64,000 bases of DNA, taken from Novosphingobium lentum NBRC 107847 (GTDB taxonomy: Bacteria; Pseudomonadota; Alphaproteobacteria; Sphingomonadales; Sphingomonadaceae). The notes under the pieces are model-generated. The model was not told the DNA's origin and made no database searches. It saw only the letters and a list, made by a program, of their open reading frames with translations. The translations under genes and the position numbers were made by a program. Below are positions 22,113 through 31,469 of the stretch, piece after piece; the first letter of the stretch is position 1; the number at the start of each line of letters is the position of its first letter. The DNA lies in the NCBI RefSeq assembly GCF_001590965.1, contig NZ_BCTW01000004.1, positions 186,001 through 250,000 of the forward strand. Direction: 5' to 3'.

Positions 22113-22808
22113 TCACCGCCCCTCGGGAGCAAAGGTGGCGACCAGATCGAACCGGTCTCCGCGAAAGGTCTGGCAGACGCAAGTGACCGGTTCGCCGGCG
22201 CGCCAGGTCCAGCGCTCGACCAGCAGGCAAGGGGTGTGGCGCGGGATGGCGAGATGGGCGCTGACCTCTGCGCTGGCTCCGATTGCGCTGATCCGGTGGC
22301 GTGCCTGGGTCCATGGCACCGACTGGAGCAGCCAGACGCCGGGCGATTGTAACGTAAAGTCCGCATCGCGCGCTTCGGGCACGCCATCAAGGCTGATCAG
22401 CCGGTCTTCGAAGGCAAACGGGCCGTCCTGGCCCTGATGGATGCCGGTGACGTGGCGCAGGTGGGTGCCGCTGGCGAAATTCCCGCTGATTCCGTCATCC
22501 GTCCAGATGTCCGACGTCAGCAGGTCGAAGCGGTAGCTTCCGGTGCGCTCGGCGATGGCTTTGCCGATGTCGGGAATGTCGAGCACGGCGGACTGGACGT
22601 GCGGATAGGCGACGAACGTGCCCGCCTTGCGCCGTCGCTCGATCAGGCCCGCGCGGACCAGCGCAGTCAGCGCCTTGCCCACGGTGGCGCGCGCACAGCC
22701 GTAGTGGGTGACGAGTTCGTGCTCGAACGGAATGCGGTGGCCCGGCGACCATTCGCCCGACGCAATCCGCGCCTCGATCTCCAAACGGATGCGTTCCGCG
22801 ATCGTCAT
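22113..22808 (-). CDS. hutC: HutC, GntR-family repressor of histidine utilisation
   Basis: The 231-residue protein has an N-terminal GntR winged helix (SGEWSPGHRIPFEHELVTHYGCARATVGKALTALVRAGLIERRRKAGTFV, split over residues 15-62) and a C-terminal UTRA effector domain. HutC repressors respond to urocanate. The start overlaps the hutF stop as ATGA, so hutF and hutC form one minus-strand transcript. The perfect palindrome upstream of hutF is its likely operator. It ends 30 bp from the convergent GST. Confidence 0.92.
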   Translation of the reverse strand: MTIAERIRLEIEARIASGEWSPGHRIPFEHELVTHYGCARATVGKALTALVRAGLIERRRKAGTFVAYPHVQSAVLDIPDIGKAIAERTGSYRFDLLTSDIWTDDGISGNFASGTHLRHVTGIHQGQDGPFAFEDRLISLDGVPEARDADFTLQSPGVWLLQSVPWTQARHRISAIGASAEVSAHLAIPRHTPCLLVERWTWRAGEPVTCVCQTFRGDRFDLVATFAPEGR

Positions 22809-24160
22809 CGCGCCATGATCCGGTCCACCACTTTCAGGTAGCGCGCGGTCACTTGCGCGCCGTCCTTGTGCCGGCCGCCCGCTACCAGCTGTTTCCCGCG
22901 CTTCCAGACGGTGTCGATGCAACTGTTGCGCGCGGCGAATATCCACCCGTCGAGCAGCTGATCGCCCGTGCGGCCGTGGAGTGCGGGATGGGCGGCATCC
23001 AGCGTCACGAAGTCCGCGGCGTGGCCCACCGCCAGTCCGGGCTCGATCGCCATGGCTTGCGCCCCGCCGGCCAGGGTGTCTGCGAACAGCCGTCGCGCGA
23101 CGGAGGGATGCGCTTCGCTGGCGAGCACATTGCGCGCCTGATGCGCGAGCCGCTGGCTGTATTCCAGCGCGCGCAATTCCTGTGCGGGGTCGATCAAGAT
23201 GTTGGAATCGGTGCCGGTGCCGATCCGTCCGCCTGCCGCCAGAAAGCGCGATGCCGGAAAGATGCCGTCGCCCAGATTGGCTTCGGTGATCGGGCACAGC
23301 CCGGCCACCGCGCCGCTGGCGGCCAGCGCATCGGTTTCGGCATCGCTCAGGTGGGTCGCGTGGATGAGGCACCAGCGCGCGTCCGGTGCGGCATGGTCGA
23401 GCAGCCATTCGACCGGGCGCTGGCCGGACCAGGCCAGGCAGTCCCCAACTTCCTGCTGCTGTTCGGCCGCGTGGATGTGGATCGGGCCTTGCGGGGGCAT
23501 GTCGATCAGCGCAGCGAGTTCGTCGGGCGTCACCGCACGCAGGCTGTGCGGGGCGATGCCGAGCCGGTCGCCGTCGGCAAGCAGCGGGCGGCATGCTTCC
23601 AGCATCCGCGAGAAGCTGTCGAGATCGTGGATGAAGCGGCGCTGGCTGTGGTTGGGCGCCTGTCCGCCGAAATTGCTGTGCGCGTAGAACACCGGCAGCA
23701 AGGTCAGGCCGATGCCGGTCGTCCGGGCGGCGGCGGCGATCCGCGCAGCCATTTCGGCAGGATCGCGGTAAGGCCGCCCGTCGGCATCGTTGTGCAGATA
23801 GTGGAACTCGCCGACGTGGGTGTAGCCCGTTTCCAGCATCTCGGCGTAGGCCATGGCCGCGATGGCTTCCATATCGTCCGGGGCCAGCCGGTCGAGAAAG
23901 CGGTACATGACCTCGCGCCAGCTCCAGAAATTGTCGTCGCTGGTGCCGCCGCGATGTTCGGCCAGGCCCGCCATGCCGCGCTGAAAGGCGTGGCTGTGGA
24001 CATTGGCAAGACCGGGCAGGGTGATCCGGTGCAACTCGTCACCGGGTGCGGCGGCGGTGTCCGTGTCCACCGATGCGATGCGCCCGTCCACCACCGTGAA
24101 CCGCACATCTTGCGCCCAGCCTCCGGGCAACAGGGCAGTCGCAGACCAGAAGGCAGGCAT
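22805..24160 (-). CDS. hutF: Formimidoylglutamate deiminase HutF
   Basis: The 451-residue amidohydrolase has the metal site motif NVHSHAFQRGMAG near residue 55, followed by IHIHAAEQ, LIHATHLSD and GTGTDSNI. It converts N-formimidoyl-L-glutamate to N-formyl-L-glutamate and ammonia, so this organism uses the five-step branch that also needs HutG. Start ATG 24160 is chosen because GGAGTG precedes it; upstream in-frame codons would run through the palindromic operator. It is divergent from hutI. Confidence 0.93.
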   Translation of the reverse strand: MPAFWSATALLPGGWAQDVRFTVVDGRIASVDTDTAAAPGDELHRITLPGLANVHSHAFQRGMAGLAEHRGGTSDDNFWSWREVMYRFLDRLAPDDMEAIAAMAYAEMLETGYTHVGEFHYLHNDADGRPYRDPAEMAARIAAAARTTGIGLTLLPVFYAHSNFGGQAPNHSQRRFIHDLDSFSRMLEACRPLLADGDRLGIAPHSLRAVTPDELAALIDMPPQGPIHIHAAEQQQEVGDCLAWSGQRPVEWLLDHAAPDARWCLIHATHLSDAETDALAASGAVAGLCPITEANLGDGIFPASRFLAAGGRIGTGTDSNILIDPAQELRALEYSQRLAHQARNVLASEAHPSVARRLFADTLAGGAQAMAIEPGLAVGHAADFVTLDAAHPALHGRTGDQLLDGWIFAARNSCIDTVWKRGKQLVAGGRHKDGAQVTARYLKVVDRIMAR

Positions 24161-24184
24161 GGAGACACTCCGGCAAAGGATGAT

Positions 24185-24202
24185 ATTATGTCTAGACATA
24201 AT
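24185..24202. promoter_or_regulatory. HutC operator candidate between hutF and hutI
   Basis: ATTATGTCTAGACATAAT is a perfect 18-bp palindrome midway between the divergent hutF and hutI starts. Its TGTCTAGACA core resembles known HutC sites. A further half-site TTATGTC lies at 24221-24227 and overlaps the hutI start codon, where bound repressor could also block initiation. Confidence 0.8.
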
Positions 24203-24222
24203 GAAATCGATCTGCAACTCTT

Positions 24223-25440
24223 ATGTCCATGAGCAGCGAGTCTGTCCTCACCTGCGACTGCCTTTGGCAAGACGCGCGGCTGGCACCGATGACCGGCGCG
24301 GGCGTGGTGGATGACGGTGTCATCGCCTGCCGGGATGGGCGCATCGTCTATGCGGGCAGCCGCGCGGATGCGCCTGCGATCGAGGCCGCAGACGTGGTGG
24401 ACTGCGCGGGTCGCTGGATCACGCCGGGACTGATCGATTGCCACACCCACCTCGTCCACGCCGGCAACCGCGCGCACGAATTCGAGCTGCGGCTGGCGGG
24501 CGCAAGCTATGAAGAGATTGCCCGCGCGGGCGGCGGCATTGTCTCCACGATGCAGGCCACCCGCGCGGCGAGCGAGGCGGAACTGGTTGAAGCGGCCTTG
24601 CTGCGTCTCGATGCGCTGATCGCCGAGGGCGTGACGACCATCGAGATCAAGTCGGGCTATGGCCTGTCGCTCGACGCTGAATTGAAGATGCTGCGCGCCG
24701 CGCGGCAACTGGGCGCAGCGCGCGGCGTGACGGTCAGGACCAGCCTGCTCGCGGCGCATGCCCTGCCGCCTGAATTTGCCGGTGATGCCGATGGCTATAT
24801 CGGCCTCGTTTGCGAAGCGATCATCCCGGCTGCCGCGCAAGCGGGCCTGGCCGATGCCGTCGATGGGTTCTGCGAATCCATCGGCTTCACGCCCGCGCAG
24901 ATCGAACGCGTGTTTCAGGCGGCGCAGGCGCATGGCCTGCCGGTGAAGCTCCACGCCGAGCAACTCTCCAACAGCCACGGCGCGGCGCTTGCGGCGCGTT
25001 ATGGTGCCTTGTCGGCGGACCACCTCGAACATCTCGATGACGCCGGTATCGCCGCGATGGCCGAAGCCGGAACGGTCGCGGTGCTGTTGCCGGGCGCCTT
25101 TTACTTCACGCGCGAGACGCAGCCGCCGCCCATCGCCAGGCTGCGCGCGGCGGGCGTGCCGATGGCGCTGGCGACCGATTGCAATCCCGGCACCTCGCCG
25201 CTCACCTCGCTGCTGCTGGCGATGAACATGGGCGCGACGCTATTGCGCCTGACGGTCGAGGAATGCCTTGCCGGGGTGACCCGCGAGGCGGCGCGTGCGC
25301 TCGGGATGCTCGATCGGGTCGGCACGCTCGAGGCGGGCAAGGCTTGCGATCTTGCGATCTGGGACATCGAGCGCCCGGCCGAACTGGTCTATCGCATCGG
25401 CGCGAACCCGCTCCATCGCCGTATCTGGAGGGGCCAATGA
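24223..25440 (+). CDS. hutI: Imidazolonepropionase HutI
   Basis: The 405-residue amidohydrolase carries metal ligands in [10 protein letters not shown] (H74, H76), with [25 protein letters not shown] and [11 protein letters not shown] farther on, all diagnostic for imidazolonepropionase. It opens 4-imidazolone-5-propionate to N-formimidoyl-L-glutamate. ATG 24223 and ATG 24229 are both possible starts; the first lies within an operator half-site. The stop overlaps hutH as ATGA, the first link of the hutI-H-G-U chain. Confidence 0.95.
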   Translation: MSMSSESVLTCDCLWQDARLAPMTGAGVVDDGVIACRDGRIVYAGSRADAPAIEAADVVDCAGRWITPGLIDCHTHLVHAGNRAHEFELRLAGASYEEIARAGGGIVSTMQATRAASEAELVEAALLRLDALIAEGVTTIEIKSGYGLSLDAELKMLRAARQLGAARGVTVRTSLLAAHALPPEFAGDADGYIGLVCEAIIPAAAQAGLADAVDGFCESIGFTPAQIERVFQAAQAHGLPVKLHAEQLSNSHGAALAARYGALSADHLEHLDDAGIAAMAEAGTVAVLLPGAFYFTRETQPPPIARLRAAGVPMALATDCNPGTSPLTSLLLAMNMGATLLRLTVEECLAGVTREAARALGMLDRVGTLEAGKACDLAIWDIERPAELVYRIGANPLHRRIWRGQ

Positions 25441-26957
25441 GCATCACTATCCAGGCCGGGGCGGTCTCGCTGGCCGATTGGCGGCGGATCTACCGGGGCG
25501 ACACGCCGGTGCTCGATCGCTCCTGCTATCCCAAGGTCATGGCCAGCGCCGAGGCCGTCGCGCGCATTCTGGCGCGGCACGAACCCGTTTACGGGATCAA
25601 CACCGGCTTCGGCAAACTCGCCAGCGTCAGGATCAGCGACGACGATCTGCTGACCTTGCAGCGCAATATCGTGCTAAGCCATGCGGCGGGCGTGGGCGAT
25701 CCGATGCCGGTGCCGGTCGCGCGGCTGATGATGGCGCTGAAGCTTGCCAGCCTCGCGCAAGGTGCCTCGGGTGTGCAACTCGCGACGGTCGAGATGCTGG
25801 GGAGCCTGCTGGAAAAAGGGCTGACGCCGGTGATCCCGGCGCAAGGCTCGGTCGGTGCCTCGGGCGATCTGGCACCGCTGGCGCACATGGCCACCGCGAT
25901 GATCGGCACGGGCGAGGTCTGGGTCGGCGATGTTCGCACACCGGCGCTGGTGGCGCTGGCAGAGGCCGGATTGTCGCCGCTCGTGCTGGGGCCGAAGGAA
26001 GGCCTGGCCCTGCTCAACGGCACGCAGTTTTCCTGCGCTTATGCGCTGGCCGGATTGTTCGAGGCGGAACGGTTGTTTGCCTCTGCGATGGTGACCGGCG
26101 CGCTTTCGACCGAAGCGGCCAAGGGCTCCGACGCACCGTTCGATCCGCGCATCCATGCCTTGCGCGGACATAACGGCCAGATCGAGGTGGCGGCGGCGCT
26201 GCGTACGCTGATGAGCGGTTCCGCAATCCGCGCCTCGCACCTGACGGGCGATACCCGCGTGCAGGATCCGTATTGCCTGCGCTGCCAGCCGCAAGTGATG
26301 GGCGCGGTGCTCGACATGCTGCGCCAGGCGGCGGTGACGTTGCTGACCGAAGCCAACGGCGTGTCCGACAATCCGCTGATCTTTGCCGACACCGACGAAG
26401 CGCTGTCCGGCGGCAATTTCCACGCCGAGCCGGTGGCCTTTGCCGCCGACATGATCGCGATGGGCTTGTGCGAGATCGGCTCGATCGCGGAGCGGCGGAT
26501 CGCGATGCTGGTCGATCCGGCGCTGTCCGATCTGCCCGCGTTCCTCACCCCGCGTCCGGGCCTCAATTCGGGGTTCATGATCCCGCAAGTGACGGCGGCG
26601 GCGCTGGTCTCGGAAAACAAGCAGCGCGCCTATCCCGCCAGCGTCGATTCGATCCCCACATCGGCCAATCAGGAGGACCATGTGTCGATGGCCGCGCACG
26701 GCGCACGGCGGCTGATGGGCATGGCGGACAATGTCGCCGGCGTGCTGGGCATCGAATATCTGGCAGCCGCGCAGGGCTGCGATTTCCACGCTCCACTCAC
26801 GTCCAGCAGCACGCTCGAATCCGCCCGCGCCCTGTTGCGGGCCGGGGTGCCGATGCTGGACGAGGATCGGTATTTCCATCCCGACATGGCCCATGCCCAG
26901 GCGCTGGTGTCGTCGGGAGAACTGGCGGCGCTCGCCGCGCTGCCCGGGGTCGCATGA
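25437..26957 (+). CDS. hutH: Histidine ammonia-lyase HutH
   Basis: The 506-residue enzyme has the MIO prosthetic-group triad A141-S142-G143 in [14 protein letters not shown] and the family motifs [18 protein letters not shown] and QEDHVSM. It deaminates L-histidine to urocanate, the first step of the pathway and the source of the HutC inducer. Both ends overlap neighbours by 4 nt (ATGA), so expression is tightly coupled with HutI and HutG. Confidence 0.96.
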   Translation: MSITIQAGAVSLADWRRIYRGDTPVLDRSCYPKVMASAEAVARILARHEPVYGINTGFGKLASVRISDDDLLTLQRNIVLSHAAGVGDPMPVPVARLMMALKLASLAQGASGVQLATVEMLGSLLEKGLTPVIPAQGSVGASGDLAPLAHMATAMIGTGEVWVGDVRTPALVALAEAGLSPLVLGPKEGLALLNGTQFSCAYALAGLFEAERLFASAMVTGALSTEAAKGSDAPFDPRIHALRGHNGQIEVAAALRTLMSGSAIRASHLTGDTRVQDPYCLRCQPQVMGAVLDMLRQAAVTLLTEANGVSDNPLIFADTDEALSGGNFHAEPVAFAADMIAMGLCEIGSIAERRIAMLVDPALSDLPAFLTPRPGLNSGFMIPQVTAAALVSENKQRAYPASVDSIPTSANQEDHVSMAAHGARRLMGMADNVAGVLGIEYLAAAQGCDFHAPLTSSSTLESARALLRAGVPMLDEDRYFHPDMAHAQALVSSGELAALAALPGVA

Positions 26958-27748
26958 CCGACTGGCTGTCCGTTGCATCCGGCGCAGCGCCGCTGATCGT
27001 CAGCATTCCGCATGCCGGCACGATCATTCCCGACGATATTGCCGGGCTGCGCTCGCTCGAATTGGCGCGGCGCGATGCCGATCATCATGTCGATCGGCTT
27101 TACGCCTTTGCCGCAGAACTGGGCGCGACGATCGTGCACAGCCGCATCTCGCGCACGGTGATCGATCTCAACCGCGATCCATCGGGGCAGTCGCTTTATC
27201 CGGGGCAGGCGACAACCGGCTTGTGCCCCGTTTCGACCTTCGATGGCGAGCCGCTTTACACCGACGGCGCCGAGCCTGACGCGGCGGAAATCGAGCGGCG
27301 GCGTTCGGTCTGGTTCGAACCCTATCACGCGGCGCTGGGCGAACAGATCGCGCGGCTGCGGGCGCTGCACCCGGCGATCGTCCTCTATGACGGGCACTCG
27401 ATCCGCAGCCATGTGCCGCGCCTGTTCGATGGCGAATTGCCGCAGTTCAACATCGGCAGCTACGATGGCGCGAGTTGCGCTGTCGCGCTGACCGAAGCGA
27501 TTGCAGCCGACTGTGCGGATGACTCGCACGTCGTCAACGGCCGCTTCAAAGGCGGGTGGATCACCCGCCGTTACGGCGATCCGGCGCGCGGCATCCACGC
27601 GGTGCAGATGGAACTCGCCATCCGGGGTTATGCCGATGAAGTGGGGGCATGGCCCCCGCCTTGGGACGCTGAGCGCGCCGTGCCGATGCAGGCGAAACTC
27701 CGCTCCATTCTCACCGCCTGTTTGGACTTTGCGAAAGGCCAGCCATGA
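26954..27748 (+). CDS. hutG: N-formylglutamate deformylase HutG
   Basis: The 264-residue protein is an N-formylglutamate amidohydrolase: [13 protein letters not shown] at the start, [21 protein letters not shown] and [16 protein letters not shown] mark the zinc site. It releases formate and L-glutamate, the final step after HutF. ATGA overlaps occur at both ends. It belongs to the FGase family, not to the arginase-like HutG of other bacteria. Confidence 0.94.
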   Translation: MTDWLSVASGAAPLIVSIPHAGTIIPDDIAGLRSLELARRDADHHVDRLYAFAAELGATIVHSRISRTVIDLNRDPSGQSLYPGQATTGLCPVSTFDGEPLYTDGAEPDAAEIERRRSVWFEPYHAALGEQIARLRALHPAIVLYDGHSIRSHVPRLFDGELPQFNIGSYDGASCAVALTEAIAADCADDSHVVNGRFKGGWITRRYGDPARGIHAVQMELAIRGYADEVGAWPPPWDAERAVPMQAKLRSILTACLDFAKGQP

Positions 27749-29400
27749 ACCGCCTCGACAACAACCGCATCATCCGCGCCGCGCACGGCACGCAGCTCAG
27801 CGCGAAAACCTGGCTGACCGAAGCCCCGTTGCGGATGCTGATGAACAATCTCGATCCCGATGTCGCCGAAGACCCGGCCTCGCTCGTGGTCTATGGCGGC
27901 ATCGGCCGGGCCGCGCGCAACTGGGAATGCTATGACCAGATCGTCGAAACGCTCAAGCGGCTGGAGGACGACCAGACGCTGCTGATCCAGTCGGGCAAGC
28001 CGGTCGGTGTGTTTCGCACGCACAAGGATGCGCCGCGCGTACTGCTCGCCAACTCCAACCTCGTGCCCAAATGGGCGACATGGGAGCATTTCCACGAGCT
28101 CGATCGCGCCGGGCTGATGATGTACGGCCAGATGACCGCAGGGTCGTGGATCTACATCGGTTCGCAGGGGATCGTGCAGGGCACGTACGAGACGTTCGTG
28201 GAGATGGGGCGCCAGCATTATGGCGGCGACCTTGCGGGCAAGTGGATCCTGACCGGCGGGCTGGGCGGCATGGGCGGCGCGCAGCCGCTCGCCGCGACGA
28301 TGGCCGGAGCAAGCTGCCTGGCCGTGGAATGCCAGCCTTCGCGCATCGAGATGCGGCTGCGCACCGGCTATATCGATCGCCAGACCGACAGCCTGGACGA
28401 GGCGCTGGCGATCATGGCCAACGCCCGCACGCCGATCTCGGTCGGTCTGCTGGGCAACGCGGCGGATGTCTTCCCCGAAATCCATCGGCGCGGGGTGCGG
28501 CCCGATGCGGTGACCGACCAGACCTCTGCCCATGATCCGATCAACGGCTATCTTCCCCAAGGCTGGACGCTCGACCAGTGGATCGCCGGGCGCGAACGCG
28601 ACCCTGCCGCTGTTGAAAAAGCGGCCAAGGCATCGATGGCGGTCCATGTCCGCGCGATGCTGGACTTTGCCGCCGCGGGCGTGCCGACGTTCGATTACGG
28701 CAACAATATCCGCCAGGTCGCCAAGGACGAAGGCGTCGAGAATGCCTTTGATTTCCCGGGCTTCGTGCCGGCCTATATCCGCCCGCTGTTCTGCCGGGGT
28801 GTCGGCCCGTTTCGCTGGGCCGCGCTGTCGGGCGATCCCGAGGACATCTACAAGACCGATGCCCGCGTGAAGGAACTGATCCCCGACGATCCGCACCTGC
28901 ACAACTGGCTCGACATGGCGCGCGAGCGCATTCACTTTCAGGGACTTCCGGCGCGGATCTGCTGGGTCGGTCTGGGGCAGCGCCACCGGCTGGGCCTGGC
29001 CTTCAACGAAATGGTCAGGACCGGCGAACTGAAGGCGCCCGTGGTGATCGGCCGCGATCACCTCGATTCAGGCTCGGTCGCCAGCCCCAACCGCGAGACG
29101 GAGGCGATGCAGGATGGGTCTGATGCGGTGTCCGACTGGCCCTTGCTCAACGCGCTGCTCAACACCGCGTCCGGCGCGACGTGGGTGTCGCTGCACCATG
29201 GCGGCGGGGTCGGCATGGGCTATTCGCAGCATTCGGGGATGGTGATCGTTGCCGATGGCACCGACGATGCCGCGCGGCGACTGGAACGCGTGCTGTGGAA
29301 CGATCCCGCCACGGGCGTGATGCGCCACGCCGACGCCGGTTACGACATCGCCCGCGACTGCGCGCGCGAACAGGGCCTCGATCTGCCGGGTATCCCCTGA
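27745..29400 (+). CDS. hutU: Urocanate hydratase HutU
   Basis: The 551-residue protein has the length and sequence of urocanase, with the NAD-site stretch [18 protein letters not shown] and the conserved [17 protein letters not shown]. It hydrates urocanate to imidazolonepropionate with tightly bound NAD+. Its start overlaps the hutG stop by 4 nt. It closes the operon; no histidine transporter or hutD lies in the window. Confidence 0.96.
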   Translation: MNRLDNNRIIRAAHGTQLSAKTWLTEAPLRMLMNNLDPDVAEDPASLVVYGGIGRAARNWECYDQIVETLKRLEDDQTLLIQSGKPVGVFRTHKDAPRVLLANSNLVPKWATWEHFHELDRAGLMMYGQMTAGSWIYIGSQGIVQGTYETFVEMGRQHYGGDLAGKWILTGGLGGMGGAQPLAATMAGASCLAVECQPSRIEMRLRTGYIDRQTDSLDEALAIMANARTPISVGLLGNAADVFPEIHRRGVRPDAVTDQTSAHDPINGYLPQGWTLDQWIAGRERDPAAVEKAAKASMAVHVRAMLDFAAAGVPTFDYGNNIRQVAKDEGVENAFDFPGFVPAYIRPLFCRGVGPFRWAALSGDPEDIYKTDARVKELIPDDPHLHNWLDMARERIHFQGLPARICWVGLGQRHRLGLAFNEMVRTGELKAPVVIGRDHLDSGSVASPNRETEAMQDGSDAVSDWPLLNALLNTASGATWVSLHHGGGVGMGYSQHSGMVIVADGTDDAARRLERVLWNDPATGVMRHADAGYDIARDCAREQGLDLPGIP

Positions 29401-29464
29401 TACGCAGCAGCAGCAGCAGCGCGATGCAATCGCCCGGGGCCTTCGTTCTTCAAGGGAAACCAAA

Positions 29465-29893
29465 ATGGCAATCGAACAAAACAAGGACGTGGTGCGCCGC
29501 TATTTCGACGCGGTAAATTCGACGCAGCCCGACAGGGTGATGGCGCTGCTGGCCGACGATTTTCATTTCAAGGCCATGCTGCGCGAACCGGATTGGCTGG
29601 GCGGCGAGATGGGGCGAGAGAAGTTTTCATCGGCGATGGTGGCCATGTCCGACCTGATGACCAGTCCGATCCAGATGCAGATCGTGAGCATGACCGCCGA
29701 GGACGATCGCGTGGCCGTGGAAGCGACCTCGTACGGACCGATGAAAGCGGGCCCGGCCTATGCCAACAGCTATCATTTCGTGTTCCGCGTCAGGGACGAG
29801 AAAATCTTCGAGGTGCTGGAATACAGCTGCAGCTACCATGCGGCACAGATTTTCGGCCGCTTTTTCGCCGAACAGATTTTTACCGCCGAATAA
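29465..29893 (+). CDS. SnoaL-like/NTF2-fold protein
   Basis: The 142-residue protein has the NTF2-like cone-fold pattern: an N-terminal helix NKDVVRRYFDAVNSTQPDRVMALLADDFHFKA split over residues 6-37, then GPAYANSYHFVFRVRDEKIFEVLEY. This is typical of SnoaL-like and ketosteroid-isomerase-like enzymes. An AAGGGAAA site precedes the ATG. It lies 64 bp after hutU but is not part of that pathway. It is followed by an SDR gene on the same strand, a common pairing in steroid or polycyclic catabolism. The reaction is unknown. Confidence 0.8.
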   Translation: MAIEQNKDVVRRYFDAVNSTQPDRVMALLADDFHFKAMLREPDWLGGEMGREKFSSAMVAMSDLMTSPIQMQIVSMTAEDDRVAVEATSYGPMKAGPAYANSYHFVFRVRDEKIFEVLEYSCSYHAAQIFGRFFAEQIFTAE

Positions 29894-29989
29894 TCGGCGC
29901 ATTAGCCGGACGACAGGTTTCCTGCCGACCAATCAGACCTTGGAATGATGGCACGCGCGTGCAGCGGCGACATACCAGGGAGCGTGGCA

Positions 29990-30889
29990 ATGGGTGAGAT
30001 GCGGTTCGACAATCAGGTGGTCATCGTCACCGGGGCGGGGCGCGGCATCGGTCGCGGTCATGCGCTGTTGCTCGCGGCGCGCGGCGCGTCGGTGGTGGTG
30101 AATGACGCTGGCGGGCTTCCCGATGGTACCGGTAATTCGTCCAGCCCCGCGCAAGATGTCGTAGCCGAGATAACCGCGCTAGGCGGCAAGGCCATCGCCA
30201 TCACGGACTCGGTCGCGTCGGAAGCAGGGGCCAGCCATATCGTCGCTGCCGCCATCGACCATTTCGGTAAAATCGATGCCGTCATCAACAACGCCGGCAT
30301 TTATCTCGGCCAGGCGATCGATGCCTTCGACATCGACACATTCCGGCGGCATCTGGAGGTGCATGTGCTGGGCGCCGCATTGGTTCTGCGCGCGGCCTGG
30401 CCGCATCTGGCCATCACCAAGGGCCGCATCGTCAACACCATGTCGGCCAGTATCTTCGGGATGACGCCGTACAGCGCCTATATCTCGGCAAAAGGCGGCG
30501 TGCTCGGATTGACGAGGGCGCTGGCTGTCGAGGGACGCCCGGCAGGAATCAAGGTGAATTGCATCGCACCGGCCGCCGCCACGCGGATGATGTTTGCAGC
30601 CATGCCGGACCTGTCCGAAGACGCGACCGCGCATTACAAGCGCCTGCTGCCGCCTGAAGCGATCGCGCCGGTTGCCGCCTATCTGGCGCATGCCGACTGT
30701 GCCGTTTCGGGGGAGTGCCTGGCGGTCGGCGGTGGTCGCGTCACGCGGTACATCATCGGCGAAACGCCGGGCATTACCCGCCCGGAATTGACCCCGGAAA
30801 TCATCCGCGACGAACTTTCCGCGATCATGGACACCCAAGGCTACCAGCTATGGCCCGATACGGAATCGCTGGAGCGTGCGACAACGTGA
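29990..30889 (+). CDS. Short-chain dehydrogenase/reductase
   Basis: The 299-residue SDR has the cofactor motif TGAGRGIGRGHALLLAARG, then VVNDAGG, the NNAGIYLG motif, a catalytic serine in NTMSAS and YISAK as the Tyr-Lys pair. The GRGHALLLA/NDAGG pattern is that of peroxisomal MFE-2-like (3R)-hydroxyacyl-CoA dehydrogenases. Start 29990 is chosen because AGGGAG lies 7 nt upstream. A role in beta-oxidation-like processing is possible but not shown. Confidence 0.87.
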   Translation: MGEMRFDNQVVIVTGAGRGIGRGHALLLAARGASVVVNDAGGLPDGTGNSSSPAQDVVAEITALGGKAIAITDSVASEAGASHIVAAAIDHFGKIDAVINNAGIYLGQAIDAFDIDTFRRHLEVHVLGAALVLRAAWPHLAITKGRIVNTMSASIFGMTPYSAYISAKGGVLGLTRALAVEGRPAGIKVNCIAPAAATRMMFAAMPDLSEDATAHYKRLLPPEAIAPVAAYLAHADCAVSGECLAVGGGRVTRYIIGETPGITRPELTPEIIRDELSAIMDTQGYQLWPDTESLERATT

Positions 30890-31029
30890 GATCGGCCCGG
30901 ATCGCGATGTAGAGCGCGGTTCGGTCAAGCAGATCATTCCGGCAGCAATTCTGGCAAGAGTAATCGCTTGCGGCGGGCGCGGTTCATGCGTTGCGCGGTG
31001 CGTCCGCCACCTTCCCGCGACATGCCGTG

Positions 31030-31270
31030 CCATGTGCGAAAACGGCATGAAGGCGCGGGTGGCGCGGTCGTAGCGGGCGGATCAGCCACCAATTCTTGCG
31101 CTTTGCGAACACGTTGTCGATGCGGTGGCGCTGTCGGCAGGGCACGGCGTCGTGCAGGATTGGCACCCTGCGGTCGGCCATCGCCGGGATGCAGGTGGCG
31201 AGGCCCCGCTCAGCCATGGCGGTGCCGAACCCGTCTGCACGGTAGCGCATCGCCAGCCCAAATGCCGCGA
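31030..31270 (-). pseudogene. IS5-family transposase relic (C-terminal fragment, frameshifted)
   Basis: On the minus strand the stretch RYRADGFGTAMAERG, CIPAMADRRVPI and CRQRHRIDNVFAKRKNWW aligns with the C-terminal DDE region of IS5-type transposases (YDADWFR, CIP, YRQRHRIENMFGRLKDWRR). The frame then breaks near 31077; the expected RYDR motif continues as RYDRATRAFM in the next frame. The N-terminal two thirds, a start codon and terminal repeats are not found. The element is dead and marks an old insertion. The rest of 30890-31469 holds only the TonB-receptor promoter region. Confidence 0.75.
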
Positions 31271-31324
31271 CAGCGCAGCAGCGCGATTGAGCGTCGCCAC
31301 TCGGCAGCAATTGTGCGGCCAAAA

Positions 31325-31412
31325 CATCACAGTATGATGACATGAACACCATATTAAAAAAAGTCATCGACACCTTGACACCAATATCCGTTCATATCAT
31401 CATACTGTGATG
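31325..31412. promoter_or_regulatory. Long inverted repeat around the receptor promoter
   Basis: Two 23-bp arms at 31325-31347 and 31390-31412 are inverted copies with one mismatch, with core CACAGTATGATGA on the left and TCATCATACTGTG on the right. They are separated by 42 bp of AT-rich DNA. TTGACA at 31375-31380 is a good -35; the matching -10 (CATCAT/TATCAT region near 31395-31403) falls within the right arm. This looks like a paired operator for looping or for a tetrameric repressor. The nearby IclR protein is the obvious candidate. Confidence 0.65.
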
Positions 31413-31469
31413 CAATTCTAGGATAATGATCAAATGGGCTGGACCCATGACCTAGACGGGGAGGATAAC

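Noticed and set aside
29404..29420. CAG trinucleotide run after hutU
   Set aside because: Only about five units between genes, with no sign of function or of a larger repeat.
30890..31080. Plus-strand short frames in the gap before the second TonB receptor
   Set aside because: They are antisense to or flank the transposase relic and have no ribosome sites or homology that I can recognise.
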